From Chloroflexota bacterium (GTDB lineage: Bacteria > Chloroflexota > Chloroflexia > Chloroheliales > Chloroheliaceae), in contig JAQBPB010000030.1 of the NCBI GenBank assembly GCA_028287745.1, positions 1 through 35,678 on the forward strand: a DNA stretch of 35,678 bases, in the 5' to 3' direction. The position numbers and the translations under genes were made by a program. Positions 25,545 to 34,092 of this stretch are shown here, one piece after another. The stretch's first letter is position 1, and every line of letters starts with the position of its first letter. Under the pieces are notes generated by a model, which had not been told where the DNA came from, made no database searches, and worked only from the letters and a program-made list of their open reading frames with translations.

Positions 25545-26531
25545 ATGAATTATCGTGATTTTGGGCGGACCGGTTGGAAAGTATCGGAAATGGGTTTTGG
25601 AGCCTGGGCCATTGGCGGCGATGCCTGGGGCCAGACCGACGATACCGAGGCCATTGCTGCCCTCAAAAAGGCCATTGACCTGGGCGTCAACTTTATTGAT
25701 ACCGCCGATGTCTATGGCAACGGCCACTCGGAAGAGTTAATCTCCCAGGTCCGCCGGGAAGCCGGACGGGAAATCTATATCGCCACCAAAGCCGGGCGCG
25801 GCCTCAACCCGCATGTCGCCGGGGGCTACAACCGCGAGAACCTGACCGGCTTTATCGAAAGCAGCCTGACCAACCTGAATACCGAAGCTATTGACCTCTT
25901 GCAACTGCACTGCCCGCCCTCGGAGGTCTACGACATGCCTGAGGTCTTTGGCGTGCTGGACGACCTGGTGCAGCAGGGCAAGCTGCGCTATTACGGGGTG
26001 AGTGTCGAACGAGTAGACGAAGCCATGAAGGCCATCACTTACCCGAACGTCCAGAGTGTCCAGATTATTTTCAATATGTTCCGGCTAAAACCGGCCGATG
26101 AATTCCTGGCGGCCGCCCGTGAACGAAAAGTCGGCGTAATTGTGCGGGTGCCGCTAGCCAGCGGACTATTAACCGGCAAATACGGCAAGGACAGTAAGTT
26201 CGCTGAAACCGACCACCGCAATTTCAACCGGCACGGTGAAGCCTTCGACCAGGGCGAAACTTTCTCCGGAGTAGACTACGAAACCGGCCTGGCAGCCGTC
26301 AGGGAACTCGAACTGCTGGTGCGGCCGGGCGAAACCCTGGCTCAACTGGCCCTGCGCTGGCTTTTGATGTTCCCGGAAGTTTCAACCGTAATTGCCGGGG
26401 CCAAGAACCCCCGGCAAGCCGAAGCCAACACCAGGGCAGCCGAATTACCGCCGCTGGACCCTGAAACCATGCAGACCGTCCGGGCCATCTACGATAAGTA
26501 TCTCAGGAACGAAATTCACCCGCGCTGGTAA
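25545..26531 (+). CDS. Aldo/keto reductase
   Basis: 328 residues of the NADP-dependent AKR barrel family. The catalytic tetrad is readable: Asp52 (FIDTAD), Tyr57 (VYGNG), Lys82 (ATKAG) and His122 (LQLHCP). The C-terminal cofactor region VIAGAKNPRQAEAN is typical. These enzymes reduce aldehydes, ketones or sugar derivatives; the substrate here is unknown. ATG 25545 follows AAAAGGTAAG. It is monocistronic as far as can be seen and converges on the DHA2 gene, with only 15 bp between stops. The upstream 215-bp gap contains a 7-bp inverted repeat TACCCTG/CAGGGTA (about 25463-25507). Confidence 0.93.
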   Translation: MNYRDFGRTGWKVSEMGFGAWAIGGDAWGQTDDTEAIAALKKAIDLGVNFIDTADVYGNGHSEELISQVRREAGREIYIATKAGRGLNPHVAGGYNRENLTGFIESSLTNLNTEAIDLLQLHCPPSEVYDMPEVFGVLDDLVQQGKLRYYGVSVERVDEAMKAITYPNVQSVQIIFNMFRLKPADEFLAAARERKVGVIVRVPLASGLLTGKYGKDSKFAETDHRNFNRHGEAFDQGETFSGVDYETGLAAVRELELLVRPGETLAQLALRWLLMFPEVSTVIAGAKNPRQAEANTRAAELPPLDPETMQTVRAIYDKYLRNEIHPRW

Positions 26532-26546
26532 CCAGGCTTATAACTT

Positions 26547-28106
26547 CTAGCCTTCCGGTACGCCGGGCGAACTGGCGGGTGGCGTGACGCTATCTTTGAT
26601 AACCCGCGAGCGCGGCATCCGCCAGATTACCAGCAAAGCCACGATTGCCGTCAGTACTTCCACTATAGTGACCCACCGGAAAGCCTGCTCCAGGCCGGAT
26701 TGGACTGCTGCCTGCACGCCGGGTTCAAGTTTCTGGCCGGAGGCCGGGTTTAGAATTGTGTTTACCAGGTCAAGTGGGTTCTGGTTGGGCCCGGTCACCG
26801 GGGCGGTTTGAGAAACCAGCGTATTTGTCAGGATGCTGCCCAGCCCGGCCACCCAGATAGTGCTGCCCAGGCTTCTTAAAAACAGGTTCGAGGCGGTCGC
26901 CACTCCCCGGCGTTCCCAGTTAACTTCATTCTGGATTCCCACGATGAACGAGGTAGTCGAAAAGCCCAGGCCAAAACCTGATACCAGTGCGCACAAAGCG
27001 ATGTAAATAGGCGAGGTCTGTTTATCAATCACCAGCATCATAAGGACACTCAAGAGTAAAATGGAGCCGCCCAGTAAAGCGGTCTGGCGGTATCCCCAGC
27101 GCATGATGGTCCGGCCTGCAAAGCTCCCGGCCAGCGGCCAGCCAATTGACATGGTCGCCAGCACGCCCCCGGCGATTGTAGCCGAAGTTCCCAGTACGCC
27201 CTGCACGAACAGCGGCACATAAGTTACGATGCCAATTAAAACACCGCCCATCAGCAGTGCGGCAATACCTGAAATCCGGATTAAGCGGTTCTGGAAAAGT
27301 GAGAGAGGCAGCAGCGGTTCCCCGGCCACCCGCTCGACCAGGAAAAAGGCCGCCAGGGACACAACGGCCACTGTAAAAGTCAGGATACTTTCGAGGCTTA
27401 GCCAGGGCCAATCCCGCCCACCCAGGGTCAGGCCAATCAACAGGGCGCTCGTCCCCAGCATCAAAGTGACCGCCCCGGCAATGTCAATTTTATGGTTACG
27501 GGTAACCATCCGTTCGTGGAAAAAGAATACAATCGCCAGCAGCGCCAGGATACCAATCGGCAAGTTCAGAAAGAAAATCCAGCGCCAGGTAGTGTGATCA
27601 ACGATAAAACCGCCCAGGGCCGGGCCCGCCACCGCCGAAATACCCCAGACACTCCCGGTCCACCCCTGGATTTTGGCCCGTTGGGCGGGCGGAAACAGGT
27701 CGCCCAGGATGGTGGAGGCAATCGGCAAAATGGCCCCGCCGCCAATACCCTGGATGCCCCGGAAGATGACCAGTTCCAGCATGCTCTGTGAGTAACCGCA
27801 CAGGGCCGACCCGACCAGGAACAGGCCGGTCCCGACCAGTAAAACTCGCTTGCGGCCATACAGGTCGGCTAATTTGCCGTAAATCGGGACGGTGACAGTT
27901 GAGGTAAGCAGGTAAATCGAAAATACCCAGCTATAAAGGTTAAAACCGCCCAGTTGGCCGGTAATAGTCGGCATAGCCGTACTTACGATACTGCCGTCCA
28001 GGGCCGCTAGAAATGTGGTCAGCATTAAAGCCGCAACTACCAGCCAGACCGAATTCTTTTCAGGCTCCGAAATGTCCGGAGATTTCCCGGTTAACGTTGT
28101 ATTCAT
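26547..28106 (-). CDS. DHA2-family (EmrB/QacA) drug efflux MFS transporter, 14 TM
   Basis: 519 residues with about 14 hydrophobic segments. Family motifs: LDGSIVSTAMPTI (36-48, DHA2 motif D1), GKLADLYGRKR (77-87, motif A) and GISAVAGPALGG (155-166, antiporter motif C). DHA2 pumps expel lipophilic or cationic drugs using the proton gradient; this one could also handle other substrates. No EmrA-like adaptor or regulator gene is adjacent. A promoter (28213-28242) and an 18-bp palindrome (28279-28296) lie upstream. The ribosome binding site is weak. Confidence 0.93.
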   Translation of the reverse strand: MNTTLTGKSPDISEPEKNSVWLVVAALMLTTFLAALDGSIVSTAMPTITGQLGGFNLYSWVFSIYLLTSTVTVPIYGKLADLYGRKRVLLVGTGLFLVGSALCGYSQSMLELVIFRGIQGIGGGAILPIASTILGDLFPPAQRAKIQGWTGSVWGISAVAGPALGGFIVDHTTWRWIFFLNLPIGILALLAIVFFFHERMVTRNHKIDIAGAVTLMLGTSALLIGLTLGGRDWPWLSLESILTFTVAVVSLAAFFLVERVAGEPLLPLSLFQNRLIRISGIAALLMGGVLIGIVTYVPLFVQGVLGTSATIAGGVLATMSIGWPLAGSFAGRTIMRWGYRQTALLGGSILLLSVLMMLVIDKQTSPIYIALCALVSGFGLGFSTTSFIVGIQNEVNWERRGVATASNLFLRSLGSTIWVAGLGSILTNTLVSQTAPVTGPNQNPLDLVNTILNPASGQKLEPGVQAAVQSGLEQAFRWVTIVEVLTAIVALLVIWRMPRSRVIKDSVTPPASSPGVPEG

Positions 28107-28212
28107 TCTGAATTTTTATATGTCTTTCTTTATTATTTTTGAGCCAAAAAAATTGCTGGCTCAACCAGATTACCTACAAGCACTTAAATACATGGTATGA
28201 AACTTATAAATC

Positions 28213-28242
28213 ATTTTATAATAGGTTATCACTATACTTCAA
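28213..28242 (-). promoter_or_regulatory. Candidate promoter for the DHA2 gene
   Basis: On the minus strand TTGAAG (28242-28237), 18 bases, TAAAAT (28218-28213): 4 of 6 and 5 of 6. The leader is about 100 nt. Confidence 0.45.
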
Positions 28243-28278
28243 ATAATAAAGATACTACAGCCTTGAATACTTATTAAA

Positions 28279-28296
28279 CCTGTACTTTTGTACAGG
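28279..28296. promoter_or_regulatory. 18-bp palindrome CCTGTAC-TTTT-GTACAGG
   Basis: Two exact 7-bp arms around TTTT. It contains CTGT-N8-ACAG, the layout of the E. coli LexA box, but could equally be a TetR- or MarR-type operator. It lies about 37 bp upstream of the DHA2 -35. No T-run follows, so it is not a terminator. Confidence 0.45.
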
Positions 28297-28745
28297 CTGG
28301 GTCGTAAAACGGGTAATCTAGAACGTTAAATATATAGAATGGAAGGGAAACCGGGCCGGTCACCAAAAAGCGAGTATAACTAAAGCTAATTTCCGGTTCT
28401 TTATTGCGTAAACCGTGGGGTATTCCAGGCTTACAATATCCGGTCCAGGTGCCGCGTTTACGTTTAAAGTACTCTTTTCCATACCGTCATTCTCATTAAG
28501 TTTGAAGATAAGTGTGAAGAAAATTATAGTCTTAACCTTGTATAATATGGTAAAGTAGTAAGAGAATAGTTAGGAGTCACCCGGAGTAAGCAACTCATCC
28601 TGAACGAGCAGGCTGTCAGCTAATGGTAGGCTTGTTTTGTAGTGGAGGCGCGGTGGCAGGCCGCCCCGACCGGGAGTGGGAATAGTCTCCACCCCTTCTT
28701 TAGAATCCATAAACGCAGCTTCAAAGAATTAGAGAGGAATAACCA

Positions 28746-31367
28746 ATGCCCAGTTACCTGATTGTCCAGCGCGGCCCGGAAATTGGTAAAAGAATTACCC
28801 TCAATGATGAATTAACTACCCTGGGACGCAGCACCGATAACGATATTGCCCTCAACGATCCCTATGTTTCCCGGTACCACTCTGTAATAAAGAAGAAGGG
28901 TGAAGAATTTGCAATAATTGACCTGGGCAGCGAAAATCCGGTCCAAATCCGCGACACCGCCCTCGAACCGGGCGAACCCTATACTTTGCAGCATCGTGAT
29001 GTCGTCAGAATCGGCCAGAATATTTTCAGTTACCAGAGTGGCGTTGCCCTGGCAGCCCGGGCCGCCGAAATTGCAGCCGCTGCGCAGGCGAAACCTGCCG
29101 CCCCGGAAATTGAAGACAGCGGCGCGACCCAGGTCTTTTCCGGCGTTTCCCGCCAGCCTGTAATGGATTCTCCTATGTACGCGGTCCCATTGGAAGCACC
29201 GCGTTACGATTCCGCCACGCCACCTGAGGTTAACCCTGATAAGGACGTAGTAATCAGCCCTCAAATGTCTAACGGGGCTACCGGGCATACCGCTGAACCC
29301 GAAATGGCAGATGCCGCCACCGAACTGTCCGGGATGGAAACGGCCGAAGCTTTCGAAGCCGAAGCCGGTACCGAGTCGGCCCAACTGGATAACGCCGCTT
29401 ATGCCAACGCCTTTTTAGCCGAGGCCGGGACCGAGTCAGCCGAGCTTGATAACGCTGCCTACGCCAATGTCTTTAAGGAGGAGGCGGGCACCGAATCCGC
29501 CGAGTTGGACAGTGCCGCCTATGCCAATGTCTTTAAAAACGAGGCCGGTACTGAGTCCGCCGAACTCGATAACGCTGCTTTCGCAAATTCTTTCAAAGCC
29601 GAAGCCGGTACTGAGTCCGCCGAACTCGATCCGGCAGCATATAATCAACTGAATAGACCGGCGGAAGATGACAATGCCGCGACAATTGTGGGTGGTTTCG
29701 GTTATACGCCCCCGGCGGAAGATAGTAACCGGCCCGGCCAGCAGGCCGGCTACGGCTACAACCAGCCGGTCTCCCCGGACAATTTCGACTTCATCCAGCC
29801 TGCCATCAAGCCGGATGCTGGCAACGCCCAGCCTGGTTACAGCTTTAACCAGCCCGCCGCCCAGGACAATTACTCAAACCAGCCTTATGCCAATAACAAT
29901 TCAAACCAGAGCTATGCGCCACCGGCTGCCGAGAGTAAGGATGAAGAAGACCATTCAGTGTACTCCCAGCCGACAACCATTGGAAATTACGCCGCCTTTG
30001 GCAGCCTGCCTTCTACCGAAAGCCCGGCGGCCCCGGTCGAAGCTTCCAAAGACGAAGAGACCTATGACCCGGGTGACGCCCCGACCGTTATCGGGGTCAA
30101 TTACGCCGATATTCTCAAGCAGTTCCGGGCCCAGGCGGCCGCTGCCGCCGCGCCTGTCCCTGAAAGCGACGTTAGCGCCACCAACCCGCTGCCCTATAGT
30201 TCCTATTCCCAGGAAACCAACCTGAACCAACCGGCCCAGACCAGCCAGACCGAGGATGATGAAAACGCCGCCACAGTCGTTGGCACCAACTATGCCGAGC
30301 TATTGCGCCAGACCAGCGACTCTTTTACTCCTCCGGTGAATAACCCTGAAGGTTCAATCGAAGGCGAAAAAACGATGGTAGCCGGAGATTTTGAAAAATA
30401 CCGGTCCGGCAACCAGGACCAGAACTCTAACGCTTCCTTTGAGACGGTTGTCGCGAACAACCCGGCCCCGACTTACGGCTCCTATGGTCAATACGGCCAG
30501 TACGGTTCCTACCAGCCCGCGCCCGCTCAGCCTTTGACCGACAACGACGATGAGGTTAAAACCACTTTTATCAACCACCCGGCCGCAAACGAGACTCTCA
30601 CCCCATCGGGCCCGGCCCAGGACCAGGGCCAGCAGTACGGCCAATACGGGCAGACCGGACAACCTCAAACCGGACAGGGTTACGGACAGACCGGCCAGAC
30701 CCCAGACCAGTACGGCCAGTATGGGCAATATGGGCAACCAAACCAGCCGGGCTATGGGCAAAATCCCCCGTACGGCCAATACGGTCAACCAGGCCAGCCC
30801 CAGGCGCAACCGGGCCAGTACGACCAGTATAACCAATACGGCCAGTATGGTCAGGGCCAGCCGCAACAGCCCTACGTTCAGCCGCAACAGCCCTACGGCC
30901 AGCCGCAACCGGGCCAGGACCAATCATCGCAGCAATACAGCCAATATGGTCAGTACGGCCAGTACGGGCAATATTGGCAACCAAACCAGCCGGGACAGCC
31001 GGGCCAACCGGGCCAACCTCCCCAGTACGGCCAATCTCAGGGCTACGGACAATACGGACAGCCGGACCCGTCCCAGCAGTACGGCCAGGGCCAGCAGCAG
31101 TATAACCAATATGGTCAGAACCAATCCCAGGGTTACGGGCAATACGGCCAGTCCCAGGGCTACGGCCAGTACGGCCAACCTAATGCCCAACCCGGCCAGC
31201 AGCAGTACGGCCAGTATGGTCAATACGGGCAAGCCCAGCAGCCGGGAGCGCCCGGCCAGGCCGAACCCGGCAAAGAAGCTGATAAAAACACATCCCAGGC
31301 GCCGTCAGATGATTCTGGCGAAGACGCCCCTACCGCTGTTATCAGAATAGATAAACCTAAACAGTAA
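28746..31367 (+). CDS. Soluble FHA protein with 20-residue repeats, repeated Thr motifs and a Tyr/Gly/Gln low-complexity tail
   Basis: 873 residues; ATG 28746 follows GAGAGG. The N-terminal FHA domain (about 1-95) has GRSTDND (27-33) and SRYH (42-45), but SENPVQI replaces the usual S-x-NGT-x-V-N stretch. Residues 206-300 are five near-identical 20-residue repeats (core [16 protein letters not shown]). About nine short motifs of the type acidic/Ala-Thr-hydrophobic-hydrophobic occur (Thr128, 313, 410/411, 447, 510, 543, 567, 606/607, 863; e.g. [14 protein letters not shown]). Residues about 573-845 are almost only Tyr, Gly, Gln and Pro, with roughly 30 YGQ triplets. No signal peptide or TM. First gene of an operon with the FHA-ABC transporter and the Ser/Thr kinase, so the Thr motifs are probable phospho-acceptors binding FHA domains. 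Function is inferred. Confidence 0.9.
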   Translation: MPSYLIVQRGPEIGKRITLNDELTTLGRSTDNDIALNDPYVSRYHSVIKKKGEEFAIIDLGSENPVQIRDTALEPGEPYTLQHRDVVRIGQNIFSYQSGVALAARAAEIAAAAQAKPAAPEIEDSGATQVFSGVSRQPVMDSPMYAVPLEAPRYDSATPPEVNPDKDVVISPQMSNGATGHTAEPEMADAATELSGMETAEAFEAEAGTESAQLDNAAYANAFLAEAGTESAELDNAAYANVFKEEAGTESAELDSAAYANVFKNEAGTESAELDNAAFANSFKAEAGTESAELDPAAYNQLNRPAEDDNAATIVGGFGYTPPAEDSNRPGQQAGYGYNQPVSPDNFDFIQPAIKPDAGNAQPGYSFNQPAAQDNYSNQPYANNNSNQSYAPPAAESKDEEDHSVYSQPTTIGNYAAFGSLPSTESPAAPVEASKDEETYDPGDAPTVIGVNYADILKQFRAQAAAAAAPVPESDVSATNPLPYSSYSQETNLNQPAQTSQTEDDENAATVVGTNYAELLRQTSDSFTPPVNNPEGSIEGEKTMVAGDFEKYRSGNQDQNSNASFETVVANNPAPTYGSYGQYGQYGSYQPAPAQPLTDNDDEVKTTFINHPAANETLTPSGPAQDQGQQYGQYGQTGQPQTGQGYGQTGQTPDQYGQYGQYGQPNQPGYGQNPPYGQYGQPGQPQAQPGQYDQYNQYGQYGQGQPQQPYVQPQQPYGQPQPGQDQSSQQYSQYGQYGQYGQYWQPNQPGQPGQPGQPPQYGQSQGYGQYGQPDPSQQYGQGQQQYNQYGQNQSQGYGQYGQSQGYGQYGQPNAQPGQQQYGQYGQYGQAQQPGAPGQAEPGKEADKNTSQAPSDDSGEDAPTAVIRIDKPKQ
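29361..29645 (+). repeat. Five tandem 60-bp coding repeats
   Basis: Encode residues 206-300 of the FHA protein in register: four full 20-residue copies and a 15-residue fifth. Each copy has EAGTESA, then E or Q, then LD and a short Ala/Tyr/Phe segment. The DNA varies at third positions while the protein is conserved, suggesting selection on the peptide. Confidence 0.9.
30462..31280 (+). repeat. Low-complexity Tyr/Gly/Gln/Pro coding tract
   Basis: Irregular repeats of TACGGCCAGTACGG-type units encode YGQ triplets, GYGQYGQSQ units and QPGQ spacers. Several identical longer units (for example around residues 761-772 and 794-811) point to slippage or duplication. The composition resembles prion-like domains of FUS/EWS-type proteins. 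Confidence 0.88.
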
Positions 31368-31410
31368 ACTTTCGGCTTAAACACTGGTAACAAGATAGAA
31401 GGAAGCAAGG

Positions 31411-34062
31411 TTGAGCCACCAGCATCTACAACCGGGCGGCGGTCCCCAGCCCACCTCCGGCCTACCCCTGTCTGACAACAGGGGAGGCTGGACTCCCCCC
31501 GGCCCTACCGTGCCGCTAAATGTCCCTCCCAAACCCAGGCTTTTAATGCTGACCGGCGAACAGGTCGGGCGGGAATACCTGCTCACCAACCGGGTTACGA
31601 CCATTGGCCGTAGCGCCAGCAACGATATCGTTATCGCCGATCCCCGGACCAGCCGCCGCCACGTGGAAGTTATCCAGGAAAACGGCCAGTTCTGGGCGGT
31701 GGATGCCGGGAGCGCCAACGGGTTCTACGTCAACGACCAGCAGGTCCAACGGGCCCAGCTTCAAACGGGCGACCTAATCACGATTGGTCTGGTCCGGATG
31801 GCTTTCCAGGTCGGCACTCCCGCCGCGCCTGGCCCTGACCAGACCGGGCCTTCGCCGGTTTCGACCGTAATGCTGGATCCCCAGGCGGTCAACCAGATCT
31901 TAAATCAGGCCAATTTGCCGCCCGGCCCGGCCCTGATTGACGAAAATAATCTCCAGCATATTGATCTCCGGTTCCGGCCCGTGACCTCGTTCGGTCGCGA
32001 CCAGGCCGGTAACGAATTACTGCTGGACAACCCCCAGGTCTCGCGGCGGCATCTCCAGATTAGCCACCGCAACGGGGTTTTTACCGCCACCGACCTGAAC
32101 AGCACCAACGGGACCTACGTCAACGGCCAGCGCATTCAATCGGTCATCATTAACGATGGCGATATTATAAATATCGGCCCCTACCGCTTCATGTTCGCCC
32201 AGGGCTTTTTGCACCGCAGCCAGGAAGACGAAGGGGTCCGGATTGATGTACTAAACCTTTCAAAACAGGTCTCGCCCAGCCTGACCCTGCTCCAGAACCT
32301 GACTTTTACTATCCTGCCGCGTGAGTTTGTCGCCATAGTCGGGGTCAGCGGTTCCGGCAAGTCCACCCTCATGGACGCCATCAGCGGGGTGCGCCCGGCC
32401 ACCGGCGGGACCGTCCTTTACAATAAGGCCGAATATTACAGCCAGATGGAGGTCTACCGCTCCTCTATCGGGTATGTTCCCCAGGACGATATCGTCCCAA
32501 CCGAACTGACCGTCAGCAAAGCGCTCTACTACGCGGCCAAATTGCGCTTGCCCCAGGACACTACCGAGCCGGAAATCCAGGAACGCCTGGACGAAGTTAT
32601 AGACGATCTGGACCTGGAACTGCGCCGCGACACCCCCATTCAATTGCTTTCGGGCGGGCAGCGCAAGCGGGTCAGCATCGGCTCGGAACTGCTGTCCAAA
32701 CCAACCCTGTTCTTCCTGGACGAACCGACCAGCGGGCTGGACCCCGGCCTGGAAGAGCGCATGATGCAGTTTATGCGCAAGCTGGCCGACCAGGGCCGGA
32801 CGGTCGTTTTGATTACCCACGCCACTCAGAACGTGGAACTTTGCGACAAGGTGCTTTTCCTGGCGCGCGGCGGCTACATGGCTTTCTACGGCTCACCCCG
32901 TGAAGCCTTCGAGTACTTTGGCGTCAACCGCTTCTCAGAGATTTATGTAAAGTTAGAGCAGGAAGCGACACCCCAGGAATGGACCGCCCGTTTCACCGAC
33001 TCGGCGTACTACCAGCGCAACGTCGTTTCCCGGCTGCGGGCCATATCCAACGAAGCCAACCGTTTTGGGGCCTTGAACATACCGGCTGACCCTTCCCGCA
33101 ACATGGAAATGCCGGTCCAGCCGCCGGTTGTCTTTCGCAAGTCCCGCCGGGCTTTATCGGCTCCGCGCCAGTTTTTGCTGCTGGTCCGGCGTTACTTTGA
33201 AATCCTGACCAAAGACCGCAAAAATCTTTTGATTTTGCTGCTGCAGTCGCCGCTAATCGCCCTGATGCTGACCCTGGTCTTCAACCGCAACGACTTCGGG
33301 CGGCCCGGTGGTGATTACGGTTCGGCAAAAACCCTGATCTTCCTGCTGGTTATTGTGTCGGTCTGGCTGGGCACCAGCAATGCCGCCCGCGAGATCGTCA
33401 AAGAAGCTTCAATCTACCGGCGAGAGCGGCGGATAGGACTGAAACTGGCCCCTTACATTTTATCCAAGTTGACCGTCCAGACCGGGCTGGTCCTCATTCA
33501 GATTGCTATGCTGGTCGGGATTGTCTGGGCTGGGGTGGGGCTGGGTGCGCTCTCGGTGGAAAGTATCGGTTATCTCTACCTGACGCTGGTGCTTACGGCC
33601 CTGGCCGGGGTAACGCTGGGCCTGTTAATCAGTTCCATGACTTCCAACAGTGACCGGGCGACCAGCTTTGTACCGGTGGTCCTGATTCCCCAGATTATTT
33701 TCAGCGGGGCGGTCGTGGCCCTCGAACGAATGGGCGCGGTGGGCGAATGGTTCTCCAACCTGATGATCAGTAAATGGGGCTACCAGGCGACCGGGCGGCT
33801 TTTAAGCCTGGATACCATCCCAAGTACCCGTGTCCGCTTTAACGGCCCGCCGCCGGACCAGGCTGGCCGCATCGAAGCCTTATTTCCGGGCAGCCTGTTC
33901 TTTGACCAGCGGACCTTCGACTGGTACCTGATACCAAAGCGTAACCTGGAATTTACCAGCGATGTATTTCTAAACTGGGGCATCCTGGTATTGTTTGTCC
34001 TGGTGGGCCTTGGGTTAATCTTACTATTTCAATTGCGAAAAGACCGCCGGTTTACGCGTTAA
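31411..34062 (+). CDS. Tandem-FHA ABC transporter (Rv1747-like), NBD and ABC-2 membrane domain in one chain
   Basis: 883 residues from TTG 31411, with AAGGAAGCAAGG just before it. FHA1 (about 44-135): GR 66-67, SRRH 81-84, SANG 101-104. FHA2 (about 180-265): GR 195-196, SRRH 211-214, STNGT 231-235. ABC NBD (about 275-510): GVSGSGKST with Lys317, LSGGQ (413-417), Walker B Asp437-Glu438, His470. An ABCG-like ABC-2 membrane domain of about six helices ends the protein (about 590-880). The layout matches M. tuberculosis Rv1747, a cell-envelope exporter phosphorylated by PknF between its FHA domains. Here the inter-FHA linker holds SPVSTVML (Thr152), a plausible phospho-site. The next gene is a Ser/Thr kinase, 30 bp on. 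Confidence 0.95.
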   Translation: MSHQHLQPGGGPQPTSGLPLSDNRGGWTPPGPTVPLNVPPKPRLLMLTGEQVGREYLLTNRVTTIGRSASNDIVIADPRTSRRHVEVIQENGQFWAVDAGSANGFYVNDQQVQRAQLQTGDLITIGLVRMAFQVGTPAAPGPDQTGPSPVSTVMLDPQAVNQILNQANLPPGPALIDENNLQHIDLRFRPVTSFGRDQAGNELLLDNPQVSRRHLQISHRNGVFTATDLNSTNGTYVNGQRIQSVIINDGDIINIGPYRFMFAQGFLHRSQEDEGVRIDVLNLSKQVSPSLTLLQNLTFTILPREFVAIVGVSGSGKSTLMDAISGVRPATGGTVLYNKAEYYSQMEVYRSSIGYVPQDDIVPTELTVSKALYYAAKLRLPQDTTEPEIQERLDEVIDDLDLELRRDTPIQLLSGGQRKRVSIGSELLSKPTLFFLDEPTSGLDPGLEERMMQFMRKLADQGRTVVLITHATQNVELCDKVLFLARGGYMAFYGSPREAFEYFGVNRFSEIYVKLEQEATPQEWTARFTDSAYYQRNVVSRLRAISNEANRFGALNIPADPSRNMEMPVQPPVVFRKSRRALSAPRQFLLLVRRYFEILTKDRKNLLILLLQSPLIALMLTLVFNRNDFGRPGGDYGSAKTLIFLLVIVSVWLGTSNAAREIVKEASIYRRERRIGLKLAPYILSKLTVQTGLVLIQIAMLVGIVWAGVGLGALSVESIGYLYLTLVLTALAGVTLGLLISSMTSNSDRATSFVPVVLIPQIIFSGAVVALERMGAVGEWFSNLMISKWGYQATGRLLSLDTIPSTRVRFNGPPPDQAGRIEALFPGSLFFDQRTFDWYLIPKRNLEFTSDVFLNWGILVLFVLVGLGLILLFQLRKDRRFTR

Positions 34063-34092
34063 TTAATAAAATCGTATTGCGAGAATTGAATT

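Larger units (their letters stand above)
28107..28745. other. Divergent intergenic region with palindromes and a possible structured leader
   Basis: 639 bp without a gene. The left part holds the DHA2 promoter, GAGCCA/TGGCTC (28141-28162) and the CTGT-N8-ACAG palindrome. The right part has TATAAT at 28541-28546 with no convincing -35, then about 180 nt of GC-rich sequence with several possible stems (GAGT-AAGCA-ACTC near 28581-28593; GGTGG/CCGCC near 28650-28664; GTGG/CCAC near 28677-28693) before the FHA gene. This could be a structured 5' leader; no known riboswitch was recognised. Confidence 0.4.

Noticed and set aside
28141..28162. GAGCCA/TGGCTC hairpin considered as a terminator
   Set aside because: Only 6 bp, no proper T-run after it, and it lies inside the DHA2 leader with no upstream gene ending there.
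28541..28546. TATAAT as a full promoter for the FHA scaffold operon
   Set aside because: No acceptable -35 at 16-18 bases and no extended -10 TGn; kept only as a note in the intergenic entry.
30354..30923. Leu/Val/Arg-rich reverse frames opposite the YGQ tract, resembling membrane proteins
   Set aside because: They are by-products of the repeated plus-strand codons; the repeat composition alone produces the hydrophobic pattern.
30462..31280. Short repeats considered as a CRISPR-like or minisatellite array
   Set aside because: Units are irregular, in frame, and sit inside a long open reading frame with no unique spacers.
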